From Corynebacterium glyciniphilum AJ 3170 (GTDB lineage Bacteria > Actinomycetota > Actinomycetes > Mycobacteriales > Mycobacteriaceae), in assembly GCF_007673095.1 (NCBI RefSeq), contig NZ_VDYZ01000002.1, forward strand, positions 62,001 to 126,000: DNA of 64,000 bases, in the 5' to 3' direction. The notes beneath the pieces are model-generated. The model had not been told where the DNA came from. It was given only the letters and a program-made list of their open reading frames with translations, and did not search any database. The position numbers were made by a program, and so were the translations under genes. Within the stretch, counting starts at the first letter, position 1; each line of letters opens with the position of its first letter. Below are positions 29,001 through 41,511 of the stretch, one piece after another.

Positions 29001-30008
29001 CGCGAAACGGCCACCGTCGAGCTGCACCATCGGGCGCAGCTCCGGCGGGATCACCGGGACGGCGTCGAGGACCATGCCGGCCGGGTCGTTACCGGACCGC
29101 AGGAACGCCGCGACGACCTTGAGTCGCTTGAGCGCACGCAGCTTCTTCTGGCCTTTACCGTCGCGGATGACCTCACGCAGCTTCTCCGCCTCGGCCTCGA
29201 GGTCGAAGGAGCGGATCAGCGTCTGGATGGACTCCGCACCCATGCCGCCGGTGAAGTAGTCCTCGTAGCGGTCGACGAGCTCGGTGTAGATGCCCTCGTC
29301 CACGATCATCTGCTTCGGTGCGAGCTTGACGAAGGTGTTCCAGATCTCGTCGAGACGTTCGATCTCACGCTCGGCGCGCTCACGGATGTGGCGCATCTCG
29401 CGCTCCGCAGCGGTCTGGATCTTGCGCTTCGCGTCCGCCTTGGCACCGGCGGCCTCGAGCTCGGCCAGGTCGGCCTCGAGCTTCTCGGACCGGTCAGCCA
29501 GATCGGAGTCGCGTTCGTTCTCGACTTCCTTCTTCTCGACCAGCATCTCCGCCTCGAGCGTGGTCTGGTCGTTGTGGCGACCTTCCTCGTCGACGGAGGT
29601 GATGATGTTCGCCGCGAAGTAGATGATCTTCTCGAGATCCTTCGGGGCGAGGTCGAGCAGGTATCCGAGGCGCGACGGAACGCCCTTGAAGTACCAGATG
29701 TGGGTGACCGGCGCGGCCAGTTCAACATGGCCCATGCGCTCACGCCGGACCTTGGACTTGGTCACCTCGACGCCGCAACGCTCACAGATGATGCCCTTGT
29801 AACGGACACGCTTGTACTTGCCGCAGGCACACTCCCAGTCGCGGGTAGGCCCGAAGATCCGCTCGCAGAACAGACCGTCCTTCTCGGGCTTCAGGGTGCG
29901 GTAGTTGATGGTCTCCGGCTTCTTGACCTCGCCATGTGACCAACGACGGATGTCGTCGGCGGTCGCGAGACCGATACGCAGTTCGTCAAAGAAGTTGACG
30001 TCCAGCAC
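26037..30008 (-). CDS. rpoC: RNA polymerase beta' subunit
   Basis: The catalytic large subunit. The GTG at 30008 gives 1323 residues, a normal actinobacterial length. It has the amino-terminal zinc site [19 protein letters not shown], the catalytic [15 protein letters not shown] near residue 535, the bridge-helix region and the second zinc site ([13 protein letters not shown]). GGGAAAGGGAG precedes the GTG. It follows rpoB by 90 bases and ends at a terminator. Confidence 0.98.
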   Translation of the reverse strand: MLDVNFFDELRIGLATADDIRRWSHGEVKKPETINYRTLKPEKDGLFCERIFGPTRDWECACGKYKRVRYKGIICERCGVEVTKSKVRRERMGHVELAAPVTHIWYFKGVPSRLGYLLDLAPKDLEKIIYFAANIITSVDEEGRHNDQTTLEAEMLVEKKEVENERDSDLADRSEKLEADLAELEAAGAKADAKRKIQTAAEREMRHIRERAEREIERLDEIWNTFVKLAPKQMIVDEGIYTELVDRYEDYFTGGMGAESIQTLIRSFDLEAEAEKLREVIRDGKGQKKLRALKRLKVVAAFLRSGNDPAGMVLDAVPVIPPELRPMVQLDGGRFATSDLNDLYRRVINRNNRLKRMLDLGAPEIIVNNEKRMLQESVDALFDNGRRGRPVTGPGNRPLKSLSDLLKGKQGRFRQNLLGKRVDYSGRSVIIVGPQLKLHQCGLPKQMALELFKPFVMKRLVEKSYAQNIKSAKRMVERQRPEVWDVLEDAIAEHPVMLNRAPTLHRLGIQAFEPVLVEGKAIQLHPLACEAFNADFDGDQMAVHLPLSDEAQAEARILMLASNNILSPASGKPLAMPRLDMVTGLYFLTLQKTEEEIGGQGAYRPADENGPEWGVYSTLAEAIMARDRGVLGLQAPIKVRIDHLRPPEDVEAEQFPDGWQKGQVWLAETTLGRVLFNELLPWNYPFVDDVMAKKPQAAVINDLAAKYPMITVAQTVDKLKDAGFYWATRSGVTITMHDVLVLPNKKEILDRYEDRARVIEKKMARGKINATERYNSLVDLWKEATDFVGESVEKLYPDDNPIPMIVKSGAAGNMRQIWTLAGMKGMVTNSRGDYITRPIKTSFREGLSVLEYFNNSHGSRKGLADTALRTADSGYLTRRLVDVAQDVIVREDDCETSKGVTIPLAEPVLDAEGNETGSFRRAEFVETAATGRFLAADAVDPSGNVVIPAGQDLGDPEIQRLVDAGVASIKVRSVMTCDTATGVCATCYGRSMATGKKVDIGEAVGIVAAQSIGEPGTQLTMRTFHQGGVGGDITGGLPRVQELFEARVPKAKAPIASVDGKVRIEDDDNFYTLTIIPADGSDEVVYEKLSKRQGLAVIKVGDFERQIKDGDSVVRGQQLLKGSADPHEVLRVMGRRGVQQHLINEVQKVYRDQGVAIHDKHIEIIVRQMLRRVTVIDSGSTEYLPGSLVDHADAVAASKAAVQTGGRPVEVRAEIMGITKASLATDSWLSAASFQETTRVLTDAAINKRSDKLIGLKENVIIGKLIPAGTGISKYRNIAVEPTEEARAAAYQLPSTFGDGFYGDDSYGEFTGAAVPLDDIDLN

Positions 30009-30098
30009 GTGGACTCCCTTTCCCCTCCGTCTTCATACGGAGGGCGGTAGTGCGGGTGGTGCAGTGAAAAAAGGTCAGTGCTTGTCTGGTGGTGGGAG

Positions 30099-33593
<3,495 letters not shown>

Positions 33594-34019
33594 GATGGGG
33601 TCCTTCCAGCACCTCACGTGCCTGCCGGAACCCGGTACCGGTGAATCGGTCCGGGCGGTGGCTGACACGGTTGCTATGAGCGTACGGTCTGCGGTGGTCT
33701 GTGGAAATCTGTGGGGTTCTGTGGGGGTTGACGGAATCCGGGTCAGTTGCGAACCAGTGTCCGGAAACAGTTGATGGACCTTGTCAAGTAACCGGTCCGG
33801 GCCGGATCGGCGTGGCCGGGCACTCTGGCGTTCCGCCGTGCCGTGACCATGTCGATCCCCTCCGTACCATCGCTCATCAAGGTCGTGTCCTGCTGTTATC
33901 GCAACGTCGCCAGACGTCAATCCAGCGCAACGATCGATCGTATATCACCCGCGTGCGGATGTCCACCCCTACGACACACGGGGTCCACCCTCCCCGTGAA
34001 CCGGCCCGTGTCGTGCCGT
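33594..34019 (-). promoter_or_regulatory. rpoB leader and promoter region
   Basis: These 426 bases hold no gene I can support. A perfect minus-strand TTGACA (complement of 33782-33787) is the best -35 candidate for rpoBC, but only weak -10 sequences follow (GACACT at a spacing of about 20). The leader would be about 165 bases. The plus strand between 33840 and 34019 shows no convincing coding signal. Confidence 0.4.
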
Positions 34020-35036
34020 CTACTTCTTCGGCGACTGCGTTGATCCAGACCGCTGGACACGCTGTGGCCGTAAGGCCACGACCGCCGAACCGAGTGCCAC
34101 GATAGCACCCGTGACAGTCAGCACAATACCCCATCCGCGTGTCGGCCGGTCGTGTCCCAGCTCGGCGGCCTGAACCAGCAGGTCGTCGCGCTCAGCGTCC
34201 GGAGTCGCACCGCTGAAGGAACTGAGAAGTTCCGGCGACGCGGCGTCTGCGTCGTCACCGTCGGGGACATAGACATCCTGGATGTCCTCGGTCACCGACA
34301 CGATCATCCCGCTCTCCGGCTCCACCCGGAACTCCTTGGACCCGTTCCGGTACAACGAGGACGGGTCCCCCTCCCCCGTGGTCGATGTCGACCGGTAGTA
34401 CCCCGGGTTGGCCTGCCGTACCGGCTCTGCGTCGAATTCCTGCCGGAAGACGTACACCTCGGTGCCGTTGACATCCTCGGTCTGCACGAACTGCGCCGGG
34501 ACCTCGCGTCGGAGCAGGTTGTCGAAGACCGGATACTCCTCCTGTGCGGTGTCCCTCGGGAACGCCAGCCACTGACCGGCTACCTCGGTAGGCGCAGCGG
34601 GGGTCGCCGGTGTGTCCGCCACCTTCGCGTCCCCCAGGGAGAGCCCTGTCATCCGGTCGATCCGGTAGCTCCACACCTCGGCGTCAAGGAGGCCGTCATC
34701 ACCCTCGATGTCGTTCCTCAGGGAGGTGACCCCGACGGTTGCCGCCGCAGATTCATCGTCCGCCGGCTCGCCCAGAGACACCGCGTAGGTCTTGGTCACC
34801 GGGGCGGTGACCGGCTGAGGGGGCTCCCCCTCGTCCTGTCCCTCCCCTGCCAGGTAGGACGGGCCGATACGGGCCTCGTCATCCTGCAGCGTCAACTGCG
34901 ACTCACTGAGTTCCAGCGGTACGGGACGTTCTGGAGGCACCAGTACCGGCAGAGCGATACCGACGGCGAGCAGGATGCACCCCAGCCCGAGTGTGAGGAC
35001 AGCGGCGACGCGGGATCTCGGAAGCATGCGGACCAT
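34020..35036 (-). CDS. DUF3068 (PorA-like) domain membrane protein
   Basis: The 338-residue product has one membrane segment at each end (VAAVLTLGLGCILLAVGIALPVL and WGIVLTVTGAIVALGSAVVAL) around a large extracytoplasmic domain with EVWSYRIDRMTG and ASWSV-free, acid-rich loops. This layout matches DUF3068 proteins of mycolic-acid bacteria, whose function is not known. Two starts are near each other (35036 and 35027). It is followed on the same strand by the rpoB leader and preceded by the rplL terminator, so it is probably a single transcript. Confidence 0.8.
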   Translation of the reverse strand: MVRMLPRSRVAAVLTLGLGCILLAVGIALPVLVPPERPVPLELSESQLTLQDDEARIGPSYLAGEGQDEGEPPQPVTAPVTKTYAVSLGEPADDESAAATVGVTSLRNDIEGDDGLLDAEVWSYRIDRMTGLSLGDAKVADTPATPAAPTEVAGQWLAFPRDTAQEEYPVFDNLLRREVPAQFVQTEDVNGTEVYVFRQEFDAEPVRQANPGYYRSTSTTGEGDPSSLYRNGSKEFRVEPESGMIVSVTEDIQDVYVPDGDDADAASPELLSSFSGATPDAERDDLLVQAAELGHDRPTRGWGIVLTVTGAIVALGSAVVALRPQRVQRSGSTQSPKK

Positions 35037-35073
35037 CGTAATGCCCCCGCCGGACAGACGGGAACAGACGACA

Positions 35074-35120
35074 ACACCCCCGCCACAGACGTCCTGCGAA
35101 CGTCCCTGACGGGGGTGGTG
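35074..35120 (-). terminator. Terminator of rplJL
   Basis: An interrupted inverted repeat (CACCCCC with GGGGGTG outside, GACGT with ACGTC inside) lies 28 bases past the rplL stop. On the minus strand it is followed by TGTTGTCG, only a weak T-rich tail. Confidence 0.55.
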
Positions 35121-35147
35121 AAGAATGCGGCGTAAGCCGGAGACCTC

Positions 35148-35531
35148 TTACTTGAGGGAAACCTTGGCGCCGGCCTCTTCGAGCTTGGCCTTGGCAGCCT
35201 CGGCGTCGTCCTTGGAAGCAGCCTCGATGAGAGCCTTCGGTGCGCCTTCGACGAGCTCCTTGGCCTCCTTCAGGCCCAGGCCGGAGACGAGCTCGCGGAC
35301 AACCTTGATCACGCCGATCTTCTTGGCGCCGGCGTCCTCGAGAACGACGTCGAACTCGTCCTTCTCCTCCTCAGCGGGGGCAGCAGCAGCGCCGGGGGCG
35401 GCAGCAGCGGCGACCGGGGCAGCGGCGGTGACGTCGAAGGTGTCCTCGAAGAGCTTGACGAACTCAGAGAGCTCGATCAGGGTCATCTCCTTGAAGGCCT
35501 CGAGCAGTTCGTCGTTGGTGAACTTAGCCAT
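35148..35531 (-). CDS. rplL: 50S ribosomal protein L7/L12
   Basis: L7/L12 forms the stalk that recruits translation GTPases. The 127-residue product has the dimerisation domain [20 protein letters not shown], an Ala-rich hinge, and the conserved C-terminal domain with [20 protein letters not shown] and [23 protein letters not shown] lies before the ATG. It follows rplJ by 81 bases. Confidence 0.97.
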   Translation of the reverse strand: MAKFTNDELLEAFKEMTLIELSEFVKLFEDTFDVTAAAPVAAAAAPGAAAAPAEEEKDEFDVVLEDAGAKKIGVIKVVRELVSGLGLKEAKELVEGAPKALIEAASKDDAEAAKAKLEEAGAKVSLK

Positions 35532-35612
35532 GTCGGCTTCCTTTCTTTGTCCCGCTCAGCACTGAGCGGGGAACGGGGTGTAGAGCGTATGGGGGTTAGG
35601 CCGCCTGACGGG

Positions 35613-36131
35613 TCAGGCAGCTTCCTTCTTCTCCTGGAGCGCGGCGGAAAGCCGTGCGACCTGGGATGCCGGAGCGTTGAACAGACCAGCAGCCTTGCTG
35701 AGGGAGCCCTGCAGGGCGCCGGCCAGCTTGGCCAGGGTGGTCTCACGGTTGTCCAGCTCAGCGATTGCCTCAACCTGGGCCGCGGACAGCGGGTTGCCGT
35801 CCATGCTGCCGCCCTTGATCACGAGCGCCTTGTGATCTGCACCGAACTTCTTGAACGCCTTGGCAGCGTCAACTGCCTCACCCTGGATGAAGGCGACGGC
35901 GGTCGGTCCGGTGAGCAGTTCATCAGCGATCTCGACGCCGGCCTGCTTCGCAGCCAGCTTGATCATGGTGTTCTTGGCGACGGAGTAGGTGACCTCGGAA
36001 CCCAGGGCCTTGCGCAGCTCAGTCGTCTGAGCGACGGTCAGGCCACGGTACTCGGTGAGCACCATGGCGCTGGCGTTCTCGAAACGTGCGGTGAGCTCCG
36101 CGACCGATGCGGTGTTCTTTGCGTTTGCCAT
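35613..36131 (-). CDS. rplJ: 50S ribosomal protein L10
   Basis: L10 anchors L7/L12 dimers on the ribosome. The ATG at 36131 gives 172 residues with [35 protein letters not shown] and [31 protein letters not shown] precedes the ATG. A longer frame to 36200 is rejected. In many bacteria the L10-L12 complex represses its own long leader; a leader of similar size lies upstream here. Confidence 0.97.
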   Translation of the reverse strand: MANAKNTASVAELTARFENASAMVLTEYRGLTVAQTTELRKALGSEVTYSVAKNTMIKLAAKQAGVEIADELLTGPTAVAFIQGEAVDAAKAFKKFGADHKALVIKGGSMDGNPLSAAQVEAIAELDNRETTLAKLAGALQGSLSKAAGLFNAPASQVARLSAALQEKKEAA

Positions 36132-36566
36132 ACTCTCGCCTCCTTCCTGATGTCTGTCGGTGGTGCGACCAGACGGTATCTGAACGGCCATCCTGCACAC
36201 ACAGCGACGCCCCGTGCACAGGGCACGGGGCGCGGAGGGCGACAGTCCCGGACCGCTGGGGCCCGGCGTCGCTCGGCGTGTTCCGTGTTTCCCTGCGTAG
36301 GCGCCATCACCGTGTCATGGTGATGATCCTTCGTCCGTCTTCCCCGGTGCTGCCCGGTGAAGACGTCAACCGACGGTCTCCGGTGAAACTTGAACGTTCG
36401 CGGGTCACCCCGCGATCAAACTTCTCGCATGACTATAGACGCCGAGCCCTCTGAAGCCCAAATCGCCGGGCCTGCCACCGCCCCGCCCCTGTCCAGACCG
36501 GAATCCCGGCAAGTCGTTCCGTGGAACAGCACCGCTTCCCCGGTCCCGGGTAGTAGGTTCGGTGGA
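36132..36566 (-). promoter_or_regulatory. rplJ leader with hairpin and candidate promoter
   Basis: These bases between divergent rplJ and the lipase gene hold no gene I can support. A perfect 10-bp hairpin (36208-36217 with 36223-36232) lies about 80 bases before rplJ and is a candidate L10 leader element. A minus-strand TATAGT (complement of 36432-36437) is a good -10 match with a weak TGGGCT 17 bases before it, which would give a leader near 300 bases. Confidence 0.45.
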
Positions 36567-37544
36567 ATGAGTTCAACGTCAAATACTTATGCCTCCTCCA
36601 GCACACCCGAGCACCGGTTCTTCCTGACTGCGTTCCTGAAGTCGTGGGGGCACGCCGACCCGATGCCTGCGGGCGTCAACGACTGGGACACCCCGCTGTC
36701 CGAGGAGCACCCGGTCCCCGTCGTCCTCCTCCACGGCACGTGGATGAACGCCTACGGGACGTGGTCGATGATCGCCCCGAAACTCGCCGCCCGCGGCTTC
36801 AGGGTGTTCGCCCTGAACTACGGCAGCAACGACGAGAGCCTGCTGGGACGACGTACCTGCTGTTTCGGAAACGGCGGTCTCCTGGACGCCACCGCCGAGA
36901 TCGCCGAATTCATCGACGCCGTGCTCGAGCGTACGGGAGCGTCCCAGGTGGACGTCATCGGCCATTCGCAGGGGTCCGCCCAGGCACGCATGATCGTCAC
37001 CGAGAACGAGGGGCGGTTCGCCGGCGGAGAACCCAAGATCAGAAACATCATCGGACTCGCGGGATCGGGTCACGGCACCACCATGATGGGCCTCGGCACC
37101 CTCGCCGCCTGGCTCCGGGACAAGCTGCACGGAAAGATCGACGTCGCCGGGGTCCTCCGATCTGTGCTGGGCCAGTGCGCCGAAGACCAGATCGTGGACT
37201 CCGATGTCGTCAGGTACATCAACCGTGACGGCGACACGGTACCCGGCGTGCACTACACCATGATCGGTACCCGCTATGACGAAGTGGTCACTCCCTGGCG
37301 CACGCAGTTCCTCACTCCCGGTGAGGGCGCGACCGTGCGCAACTTCTGTGTCCAGTCCGACGGCAATGCACGGGATTGGAGCGACCACCTGTCCCTGTGC
37401 TATTCGCCCAGGACCTTCGACCTGATCCTCGAACGACTGTCGGACAGCGACAACGGCAGTCCAGGCGACTACCGCAAGACTCACCCCCATGTCATTGCCC
37501 GGGTCATCCCCGTGCTGGGGCAACTTCGGCAACGCGGATACTGA
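36567..37544 (+). CDS. Alpha/beta-hydrolase lipase (lipase class 2 type)
   Basis: The 325-residue product has the oxyanion region VVLLHGTWMNAYGTW, the nucleophile motif GHSQG near residue 135, and a likely catalytic His in RDWSDHLSL, the pattern of triacylglycerol lipases. No signal peptide is seen with this start. The ATG at 36567 is preferred; in-frame ATG 36429 and TTG 36390 give longer proteins, but the added codons have a much lower G+C at third positions than the body. A cysteine pair (RRTCCFGNG) near residue 95 is typical of the family. It is convergent with rplA across a shared terminator. Confidence 0.78.
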   Translation: MSSTSNTYASSSTPEHRFFLTAFLKSWGHADPMPAGVNDWDTPLSEEHPVPVVLLHGTWMNAYGTWSMIAPKLAARGFRVFALNYGSNDESLLGRRTCCFGNGGLLDATAEIAEFIDAVLERTGASQVDVIGHSQGSAQARMIVTENEGRFAGGEPKIRNIIGLAGSGHGTTMMGLGTLAAWLRDKLHGKIDVAGVLRSVLGQCAEDQIVDSDVVRYINRDGDTVPGVHYTMIGTRYDEVVTPWRTQFLTPGEGATVRNFCVQSDGNARDWSDHLSLCYSPRTFDLILERLSDSDNGSPGDYRKTHPHVIARVIPVLGQLRQRGY

Positions 37545-37553
37545 GCACGGCAG

Positions 37554-37601
37554 AACAACGCCCCTGCCACCCCGTTAATCCGGGGCGCCAGGGGCGTTGT
37601 T
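37554..37601. terminator. Bidirectional terminator between lipase and rplA
   Basis: A perfect 13-bp outer inverted repeat AACAACGCCCCTG/CAGGGGCGTTGTT plus an inner CCCCG/CGGGG stem lies between the two convergent genes. The outer AA and TT ends give short T-tracts on both strands. Confidence 0.7.
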
Positions 37602-37618
37602 CGCGGGGACGGAGGAAA

Positions 37619-38332
37619 CTAGTCCTCGTCGCCGGTGAAGTTCTTCATCACGGACGGATCAACCTGGATGCCCGGGCTGTTCGTCGTCGCGACGGTGATC
37701 TTCTTGATGTAGCGGCCCTTGGCGGCGGACGGCTTCACGCGGAGCAGTTCCTCCACCAGCGCGCCGTAGTTCTCGGCGAGAGCCTTCTCGTCGAAGGACG
37801 CCTTGCCGATCATGGCGTGCAGGTTGGCTGCCTTGTCGACGCGGAAGGAGATCTTACCGCCCTTGATCTCGGAGACGGCCTTGGCGACGTCCGTGGTGAC
37901 GGTGCCGGTCTTCGGGTTCGGCATGAGACCACGCGGGCCCAGGACGCGGGCGACACGGCCGACCTTGGCCATCTGGTCAGGGGTGGCGATCGCAGCGTCG
38001 AAGTCGGTCCAGCCGCCCTGGATACGCTCGATGAGCTCGGCGGTGCCCACGGCCTCGGCACCGGCCTCTTCGGCGGCGGTGGCGTTGGGGCCCTCGGCGA
38101 AGACGATGACGCGGACGTTCTTGCCCGTGCCGTTCGGCAGGGAGACGGTACCGCGGACCAGCTGGTCAGCCTTACGGGGGTCGACACCCAGGCGGATCGC
38201 GACGTCGACGGTGGCGTCGTGGGTCTTGGAGGAGGTCTCCTTGGCCAGCTTGACGGCCTCGATCGGGGTGTAGAGACGATCGGCGTCGATCTTCTCTGCG
38301 GCGGCGCGGTACGCCTTGGAGTTCTTGCTCAT
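37619..38332 (-). CDS. rplA: 50S ribosomal protein L1
   Basis: L1 forms the mobile E-site stalk and in many bacteria represses its own operon. The ATG at 38332 gives 237 residues beginning [20 protein letters not shown], with [20 protein letters not shown] and [18 protein letters not shown], both family signatures. A longer frame to 38380 is rejected. It follows rplK by 83 bases. Confidence 0.97.
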   Translation of the reverse strand: MSKNSKAYRAAAEKIDADRLYTPIEAVKLAKETSSKTHDATVDVAIRLGVDPRKADQLVRGTVSLPNGTGKNVRVIVFAEGPNATAAEEAGAEAVGTAELIERIQGGWTDFDAAIATPDQMAKVGRVARVLGPRGLMPNPKTGTVTTDVAKAVSEIKGGKISFRVDKAANLHAMIGKASFDEKALAENYGALVEELLRVKPSAAKGRYIKKITVATTNSPGIQVDPSVMKNFTGDED

Positions 38333-38415
38333 GGTACTGGTCCAATCAGTGGTTGTTGGAGTGTGGTTGACGGGCCGCAAGTGGCCCTGCCACGGGTGAT
38401 GCCTGTATTAACGCG

Positions 38416-38856
38416 TCAGGCAGGCTGGTCGACGACGTCGATGCCCATGGAGCGTGCGGTGCCGGCGATGATGCGGGCGCCGTTCTCCAGGTCGTTGGCG
38501 TTGATGTCCTCGAACTTGGTCTGCGCGATCTCGCGGCACTGTGCCCAGCTGACCTGACCGACCTTCTCTGCGTGAGGAACGCCGGAGCCCTTCTGGATGC
38601 CTGCAGCCTTCATCAGCAGCTTGGCTGCCGGCGGGGTCTTCAGCTTGAAGTCGAAGGAACGGTCCTCGTAGACCGTGATCTCGACCGGGATGACGTTCCC
38701 GCGCTGGGACTCGGTGGCCGCGTTGTAGGCCTTGCAGAACTCCATGATGTTGACGCCGTGCGCACCGAGCGCCGGGCCGACCGGCGGCGCCGGGTTAGCG
38801 GCACCTGCCTGGATCTGCAGCTTGATCAGGCCGGAGACCTTCTTCTTCTTCGCCAT
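38416..38856 (-). CDS. rplK: 50S ribosomal protein L11
   Basis: L11 is part of the GTPase centre and needed for RelA activation. The 146-residue product begins [20 protein letters not shown] with [20 protein letters not shown] and the C-terminal rRNA-binding domain. The conserved proline-rich thiostrepton region is intact. Upstream a long-range repeat CAGGTGTG/CACACCTG (38879-38938) could fold the leader. Confidence 0.97.
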   Translation of the reverse strand: MAKKKKVSGLIKLQIQAGAANPAPPVGPALGAHGVNIMEFCKAYNAATESQRGNVIPVEITVYEDRSFDFKLKTPPAAKLLMKAAGIQKGSGVPHAEKVGQVSWAQCREIAQTKFEDINANDLENGARIIAGTARSMGIDVVDQPA

Positions 38857-39009
38857 GGTTCACCTCTTCACGTGGTACCAGGTGTGTCGCCTGCACAGAC
38901 GACCTTGCCCGTCCTATGGCGGGGACAGGGCACACCTGTCCGGATGCCGGTCTGGTTACCGGCCACCGGGTGGAATGTTCATGTGCTCGCGATGAGCAAC
39001 GGTCAAACT

Positions 39010-39867
39010 CTAGTTGAGCTTCTCTACCTGGTCAAATGCCAGGTCGACGGGGGTCTCGCGCCCGAAGATCGACACCAGGGCCTTCAGCTTGCTGTTCGCT
39101 GCATCGATCTCGGAGATCGTGGCCGACACCGACGCGAACGGACCGGACAGCACCGTCACGGACTCGCCGACCTCGAAGTCCACCTCGACCTGGTCGCCGA
39201 GCGGTGTCGGCGCCATGGCGACACCGGTGTCGCTGACATCGACGGGGGCGCCCGCCTCGGCGTCTTCCTGGGACGCCGGCGCGGTGGCCGTCTCCGGGGG
39301 GAGAAGGAACTTCGCGACCTCGCGGATCTTCACCGGAGTCGGCTTCCCCTCGTTACCCACGAAGGAGGTGACACCCGGGGTGTCGCGGATGACGGACCAC
39401 GAGGCGTCGTCCAGCTCGATACGGACGAGCACATATCCGGGCAGGAGCTTGCGCTTGACGCGCTTACGCTTGCCGTCCTTGAGCTCGGTGATCTCCTCGA
39501 TGGGGACGACGACCTCGTGGATCTGCTCGTCCACACCCAGGGTCTGGGCGCGCATCTCGAGGTTCGTCTTCACCTTGTTCTCGTAGCCCGAGTAGCACTG
39601 GATGATGTACCAGTCACCGTCGAGCTTCTTCAGCGCACGCATGAACTCGCGCAGTCGCGTACGGTACGCGGCCATGGCCGCGTCCTCGGGACTCTGCTCG
39701 GCCGCGGGGGTGTCAACGGCGGCTTCTGCCCCGTCGACACTGTCCTGTTCCGCCTGCGCCGCGGTATCTGTGTCTCCGAGTTCGCTGACGGCCTGCTGCA
39801 CGTCATCATGCGCTGCGGCAGCGAGACCTTCCGCCGTGCTGCTGTCGTGGATGTTCTCGTCACTCAT
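39010..39867 (-). CDS. nusG: Transcription termination/antitermination protein NusG
   Basis: NusG binds RNA polymerase and couples it to S10 or Rho. The ATG at 39867 gives 285 residues. The first 80 are acidic and Ala-rich (an extension found in actinobacteria). Then comes the NGN domain with [19 protein letters not shown] and [15 protein letters not shown], a linker, and the KOW domain with [26 protein letters not shown] lies ahead of the ATG. Upstream in-frame codons to 39948 lack likeness. Confidence 0.96.
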   Translation of the reverse strand: MSDENIHDSSTAEGLAAAAHDDVQQAVSELGDTDTAAQAEQDSVDGAEAAVDTPAAEQSPEDAAMAAYRTRLREFMRALKKLDGDWYIIQCYSGYENKVKTNLEMRAQTLGVDEQIHEVVVPIEEITELKDGKRKRVKRKLLPGYVLVRIELDDASWSVIRDTPGVTSFVGNEGKPTPVKIREVAKFLLPPETATAPASQEDAEAGAPVDVSDTGVAMAPTPLGDQVEVDFEVGESVTVLSGPFASVSATISEIDAANSKLKALVSIFGRETPVDLAFDQVEKLN

Positions 39868-39962
39868 GGGTTGATCATCTCCCTGATGGTACGGACGCTG
39901 TATGTGGGTTCGTTTGTTGTCCTGCTTTTCCAGGTGCGGGTGGAGCAACCGTGCCCCGCATG

Positions 39963-39993
39963 AAAAATCCGCCTCGCCGTAAGGCGGAGGCGG
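39963..39993 (-). terminator. Rho-independent terminator after secE
   Basis: A stem CCGCCTCGCC (39969-39978) with GGCGGAGGCGG (39983-39993) lies 28 bases past the secE stop. On the minus strand it is followed by ATTTTTC (complement of 39963-39968). It would separate secE from nusG or attenuate read-through. Confidence 0.75.
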
Positions 39994-40020
39994 TGGATAC
40001 TGAGGTCGATCATAGCACGG

Positions 40021-40356
40021 TCAGAGACCGAACATGAACTCCAGACCTTCACCGGTGAGCAGGTCGACGACCGTGCACATCGCGGTGATCGCGATGAGGA
40101 ACACCAGCGTGACAATGGAGTAGGTGACCATCTCGCGGCCGGTGGGCCAGATGACCTTCTTCACCTCTGATCCCACGGAACGCGGGAACGCGAGGATACG
40201 ACTGCCATCGGACTTGGCTCCGTCAACATCCGCGACCTTGGCGGACGTACGGTTGTCCTGGTCGGCGGAGCTTCCCTCCCCGCTGACCTGACGCTTACCG
40301 GACGGACGCAACGGACCGCCGGTGGACCCGACTTCGTTGTTCTTCTCGTCGCTCAC
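40021..40356 (-). CDS. secE: Preprotein translocase subunit SecE
   Basis: SecE clamps the SecY channel. The GTG at 40356 gives 111 residues: a polar region rich in Gly, Ser and Lys, then the conserved FPRSVGSEVKKVIWPTGREM amphipathic helix and one membrane span (SIVTLVFLIAITAMCTVVDLL). The single-span form is usual for actinobacteria. GAGGAG lies 11 bases upstream of the GTG. The upstream in-frame extension runs into the tRNA-Trp gene and is rejected. Confidence 0.93.
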   Translation of the reverse strand: MSDEKNNEVGSTGGPLRPSGKRQVSGEGSSADQDNRTSAKVADVDGAKSDGSRILAFPRSVGSEVKKVIWPTGREMVTYSIVTLVFLIAITAMCTVVDLLTGEGLEFMFGL

Positions 40357-40382
40357 GTGATCTACAGCTCCTCGGAATATGG

Positions 40383-40431
40383 AAAACCCCGGGAATGTCG
40401 GGCCGGTGATCACCGGCCCCGCATCCCGGGG
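40383..40431 (-). terminator. Terminator-like hairpin between tRNA-Trp and secE
   Basis: A perfect 20-base palindrome (40400-40419) inside an outer CCCCGGGA/TCCCGGGG pair is followed on the minus strand by TTTT (complement of 40383-40386). It lies right after tRNA-Trp and 27 bases before the secE GTG, so it could end the tRNA transcript. Confidence 0.65.
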
Positions 40432-40437
40432 CATGTG

Positions 40438-40510
<73 letters not shown>

Positions 40511-40684
40511 TCGCGATGGATCTCAGCCTACCACGACGGGCAGACCGCGACGTCTCACGGACGGTACCGCGTTAACGGCACCGCAGCAGTCTATCAGTCG
40601 CCCGTCCCGCGTAACAACTGGGCCACGCTACCCCAGGCGTGGGCGACGCATGCCGAGGCCAGGGGCCCGTATCCCCGCACAGCA

Positions 40685-40723
40685 GAACACCCCGCTCCCT
40701 GACGTGCAGGCTGCGGGGTGTTC
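40685..40723 (-). other. Hairpin after tRNA-Met
   Basis: A perfect 11-bp inverted repeat GAACACCCCGC/GCGGGGTGTTC (40685-40695 with 40713-40723) lies a dozen bases past tRNA-Met on the minus strand. It could be a terminator, though no long T-run follows. Confidence 0.5.
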
Positions 40724-40735
40724 CTCGTCTTACTC

Positions 40736-40812
40736 TGGTAGCGATGCCGGGGATCGAACCCGGGACCTCACGATTATGAGTCGTGCGCTCTAACCATCTG
40801 AGCTACACCGCC
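40736..40812 (-). tRNA. trnM: tRNA-Met (anticodon CAT)
   Basis: The minus strand folds as a cloverleaf: acceptor GGCGGTG with CATCGCT (G-U first pair), TAGCTCAGATGGTTAGAGC for the D arm, CACGACTCATAATCGTG for the anticodon arm, GGTTCGATC in the T arm, and an encoded CCA. The paired first base argues for the elongator rather than the initiator; a CAT anticodon modified to read isoleucine ATA cannot be excluded. Confidence 0.92.
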
Positions 40813-40867
40813 AGGGCCATTCAACCGGCTGTGACCGGCATGCCGGATATCGCCTCAAAATGACTTG

Positions 40868-40940
40868 AGCCCCCTGACAGAATCGAACTGTCGACCTTTT
40901 CCTTACCATGGAAACGCTCTGCCGACTGAGCTAAGGGGGC
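40868..40940 (-). tRNA. trnT: tRNA-Thr (anticodon GGT)
   Basis: The minus strand folds as a cloverleaf: acceptor GCCCCCT/AGGGGGC, D arm TAGCTCAGTCGGCAGAGC, anticodon arm TTTCCATGGTAAGGAAA with GGT, and T arm CAGTTCGATTCTG. The discriminator is T and no CCA is encoded. Confidence 0.94.
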
Positions 40941-41183
40941 GTACCTCATGCAACGGAACCGGTATACAACCTCGGTTGTTCCCGCTCCAGCTCCTGAAGC
41001 CTGAAGTAGAATAACCAGAGTAGCCTCCCTTGCACAAATCCACAGGTCACCGGCGATAAATCGCACTCCGTGAACCTGCGGCTCCGCAACCTCGGCCGCG
41101 CATGGCCTCCAGTCTCCCCGCTCCTCACCGTCGACGGCCCCACCCCAGCACCGCCCGGACGACCGCCACAGCGTCCCCGGCAC

Positions 41184-41228
41184 GGAGCAACCCTGGAGGT
41201 TGGTGCGACCAACCTCCAGGGTTGCTCC
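41184..41228. repeat. Perfect 21-bp palindromic element (dispersed family, copy A)
   Basis: Bases 41184-41204 are the exact reverse complement of 41208-41228 with a three-base centre, in the 413-base gap between tRNA-Thr and tRNA-Tyr, which otherwise shows no gene. The inner part (arms GCAACCCTGGAGGT / ACCTCCAGGGTTGC around 11 bases) matches the hairpin at 4593-4631 in arm and loop length and nearly in sequence, and a decayed copy at 56493-56537. No T-run follows on either strand. Confidence 0.75.
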
Positions 41229-41311
41229 CCCAGTCTCGCGCGGGCGGGAGGGCCTCGCGCGGACGGGACGGAGAAGCGGAGAAGCCGATACGGGAGCACC
41301 AGGCACGAGAA

Positions 41312-41347
41312 AACCGCCCGGGGAGTGTCTCCACTCCCCGGGCGGTT
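41312..41347 (-). terminator. Terminator of tRNA-Tyr
   Basis: A perfect 16-bp stem (41312-41327 with 41332-41347) and a four-base loop lie seven bases past tRNA-Tyr. On the minus strand a TTTCTC tail follows. Confidence 0.75.
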
Positions 41348-41354
41348 CATTCTG

Positions 41355-41436
41355 TGCCAGGTAAAGGATTCGAACCTTTGAAGGCAATGCCGGCGGATTT
41401 ACAGTCCGCTCCCTTTGGCCGCTCGGGCAACCTGGC
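41355..41436 (-). tRNA. trnY: tRNA-Tyr (anticodon GTA)
   Basis: An 82-nt type II tRNA on the minus strand: acceptor GCCAGGT/ACCTGGC, D arm GCCCGAGCGGCCAAAGGG, anticodon arm GCGGACTGTAAATCCGC with GTA, a long variable arm, T arm AAAGGTTCGAATCCTTT, discriminator A. CCA is not encoded. Confidence 0.95.
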
Positions 41437-41511
41437 GTGCACCTCACGGTGCGAGGGATACCCTACTACGAGGCGACGAGGTATCCGCAAATCGCCTGGT
41501 CAGAGCGACAG

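Noticed and set aside
26436..29939. A 1167-codon open frame on the plus strand opposite rpoC
   Set aside because: It is the exact antisense of a universally conserved gene; in GC-rich DNA the codon bias of rpoC keeps this frame free of stops. No motif is recognisable.
36579..37532. A 317-codon minus-strand frame opposite the lipase
   Set aside because: The plus-strand frame has clear hydrolase motifs; this one has none.
39941..39965. A GGAGCAACC stretch resembling one end of the dispersed palindrome
   Set aside because: Only one half-arm matches and no second arm follows at the required distance.
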